A stretch of 64,000 bases of DNA, from the NCBI RefSeq assembly GCF_014648595.1, contig NZ_BMRK01000001.1:310001-374000 (forward strand). Reading direction: 5' to 3'. Each line of letters starts with the position of its first letter. Position 1 is the first letter of the stretch. The stretch is from Nocardioides luteus. GTDB taxonomy: Bacteria > Actinomycetota > Actinomycetes > Propionibacteriales > Nocardioidaceae. Shown here piece by piece: positions 62,714 to 64,000 of this stretch. Under the pieces are notes generated by a model. The model saw only the letters and a list, made by a program, of their open reading frames with translations, did no database searches and was not told the DNA's origin. The translations under genes were made by a program, and so were the position numbers.

Positions 62714-64000
62714 GTGAGCCACGAAGATCCCCAGTCGTCCGCACGCTCATGGCTCGTGTGGGGCATCGCCGTCGCCGTCTACGGTCTGGCCGTCTTCCAC
62801 CGCAGCAGCCTCGCGGTCGCCGGTCTGGTGGCCACCGAGCGGTTCGACATCGGCGCCAGCCAGCTGGCCGCGTTCACGATGCTGCAGCTGCTGGTCTACG
62901 CGGGCATGCAGGTGCCGGTCGGGCTGCTCGTGGACCGGTACGGCTCGCGTACGGTCCTCTGCGCCGGCGCGCTGATCCTGGCGACCGCCCAGGCGGGCTT
63001 CGCGTTCGCCGACTCCTACCCGCTGGCGCTGCTCGCGCGCACCTTCGTCGGGATGGGCGACGCGATGACGTTCATCTGCGTGCTGCGGCTGGTGCCCTCG
63101 TGGTTCCCGGCCCGGCGGGTCCCGCTGGTCAGCCAGCTGACCGGCACCATCGGCCAGCTCGGTGCGATCGCCGCAGCCGTCCCGATGACCTGGGCGCTCG
63201 GCCACCTCGGCTGGTCCCGCGCCTACCTGACCGCCGCGCTCGTCGGCCCAGTGCTCATCGTCCTGCTGCTGCTCTTCGTCCATGACGTCCCCGGCCAGCG
63301 CAACCTCCGCGGCACCGCGCTCGAGCCGCGCGAGGTGGGCCGGAGCCTGAAGGCGTCCTGGTACCAGCCGGGCACCCGACTCGGCTTCTGGATCCACTTC
63401 TCCACCCCGTTCAGCTCCCACCTGATGGGGCTGCTGTGGGGCTTCCCGTTCCTGGTCACCTCCGAGGGCCTCTCCGACACCCTGGCCGGCACGCTGCTCT
63501 CGGTCACCGTCGTCGCCGCCCTGGCCGCGGGCCCGGTGATGGGCATCATCGCCGGTCGCTTCCCGTGGTACCGGTCGACGGTGGCGCTGACGATGATCGC
63601 CGTGATCGCCTCGGTGTGGGCAGTCGTGCTCCTCTGGCCGGGCGCGGCGCCGCTGCCGGTCCTGCTGCTCCTGATGTGCGTGGTCGGCATCGGTGGACCG
63701 ACCTCGATGATCGGCTTCGACGTCGGCCGCACCAGCAACCCGCCCGCCCGGATGGCCAGCGCCAGCGGGATCATCAACCAGGGTGGCTTCGTGGCGGCGC
63801 TGCTGGTGATCGTGCTCGTCGGCTGGATCCTCGACTGGCGTACGCCGGGGGCCTCGACCTCCTACACGCCGGAGGCTTTCCACTGGGCGATGTCGGTGCA
63901 GTACCTGTTCTGGGGCCTGGGCGCCGTGCAGATCTGGCGCCACCGGCGCGACGTCCGCCGGCGTACGACTCGCGAGCAGGTCGCCTCCGGTTCCTCGATG
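62714..64000 (+). CDS. Major facilitator superfamily transporter (3-prime end outside window)
   Basis: 429 residues visible with no stop, so the gene runs off the right edge. It begins SHEDPQSSARSWLVWGIAVAVYGLAVFHRSSLAVAG, with at least ten hydrophobic helices. The loop after helix 2 reads GLLVDRYGSRTV, the MFS motif-A position, and FVGMGDAMTFICVLRLVPSWFP follows. A large cytoplasmic loop comes after helix 6 (HDVPGQRNLRGTALEPREVGRSL). Substrate unknown. GTG start with a -10 box 6 bases upstream. Confidence 0.82.
   Translation, partial: MSHEDPQSSARSWLVWGIAVAVYGLAVFHRSSLAVAGLVATERFDIGASQLAAFTMLQLLVYAGMQVPVGLLVDRYGSRTVLCAGALILATAQAGFAFADSYPLALLARTFVGMGDAMTFICVLRLVPSWFPARRVPLVSQLTGTIGQLGAIAAAVPMTWALGHLGWSRAYLTAALVGPVLIVLLLLFVHDVPGQRNLRGTALEPREVGRSLKASWYQPGTRLGFWIHFSTPFSSHLMGLLWGFPFLVTSEGLSDTLAGTLLSVTVVAALAAGPVMGIIAGRFPWYRSTVALTMIAVIASVWAVVLLWPGAAPLPVLLLLMCVVGIGGPTSMIGFDVGRTSNPPARMASASGIINQGGFVAALLVIVLVGWILDWRTPGASTSYTPEAFHWAMSVQYLFWGLGAVQIWRHRRDVRRRTTREQVASGSSM

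Overview
The window is high-GC actinobacterial DNA with tightly packed operons, many ATGA/GTGA/TGATG stop-start overlaps, and frequent GTG starts. Gene content and gene order match the sterol-degradation regions of Mycobacterium tuberculosis and Rhodococcus. The dispersed GGTCGAGCNTGTCGAGACC-type repeats and overall style suggest a member of the Nocardioidaceae (Nocardioides/Pimelobacter/Aeromicrobium type). That placement is inference, not something the sequence proves. About 63 protein genes were found. No rRNA, tRNA, CRISPR array, insertion sequence or prophage was seen, and no gene-free stretch exceeds 300 bases.

Layout. 1-2430: hsaD-hsaC-hsaB, steroid ring A/B cleavage, continuing an operon that starts before the window. 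2482-4248: a reverse trio (RpiB-like, NTF2-like, F420-type oxidoreductase). 4311-6724: GMC oxidoreductase plus enoyl-CoA hydratase. 7026-17179: a ten-gene cyp51 operon (TetR, P450, SDR, CYP51, ferredoxin, NTF2-like, aldehyde dehydrogenase, SDR, a dehydrogenase/carboxymuconolactone-decarboxylase fusion, FprB-type ferredoxin reductase), with the same content as the Rv0763c-Rv0771 region. 17797-24888: fadA5, a second GMC oxidoreductase, an aldehyde dehydrogenase and an unknown protein on the minus strand, divergent from cyp125. 26117-33336: ltp3-ltp4-DUF35 divergent from an Rv3520c-like F420 oxidoreductase, a 3-alpha-HSD-like SDR, an old-yellow-enzyme and a thioesterase. 33401-39526: a CoA ligase, cytochrome b561, and echA19 divergent from fadD19 plus a nitronate-monooxygenase-like gene. 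41804-46697: fadE26-fadE27 divergent from kshA, a small Cys protein and kshB. 50817-57286: further regulon members around an unusual protein-kinase/KAP-ATPase fusion. 57359 to the end: housekeeping and accessory genes (uvrB, macrolide-type glycosyltransferase, GT-C membrane protein, MFS transporter cut by the window edge).

How the genes work together. Ten copies of a palindrome matching the KstR operator (TNNAACNNGTTNNA) sit in front of almost every steroid operon, so the region reads as one sterol regulon: CoA activation (FadD19), C26 oxidation (CYP125, possibly the GMC and aldehyde dehydrogenases), side-chain beta-oxidation (FadE26/27, EchA19, FadA5, Ltp3/4-DUF35), nucleus opening (KshA/KshB) and ring cleavage (HsaB/C/D). 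At several promoters the operator's last bases are also the -10 box and the start codon lies 6-7 bases further on, predicting leaderless mRNAs. The most unusual non-gene structures are a seven-unit repeat array with 32-bp phasing (13259-13476), a two-copy palindrome-bearing intergenic element (17201-17296 and 41563-41658), and a repeat family that has entered coding sequences.
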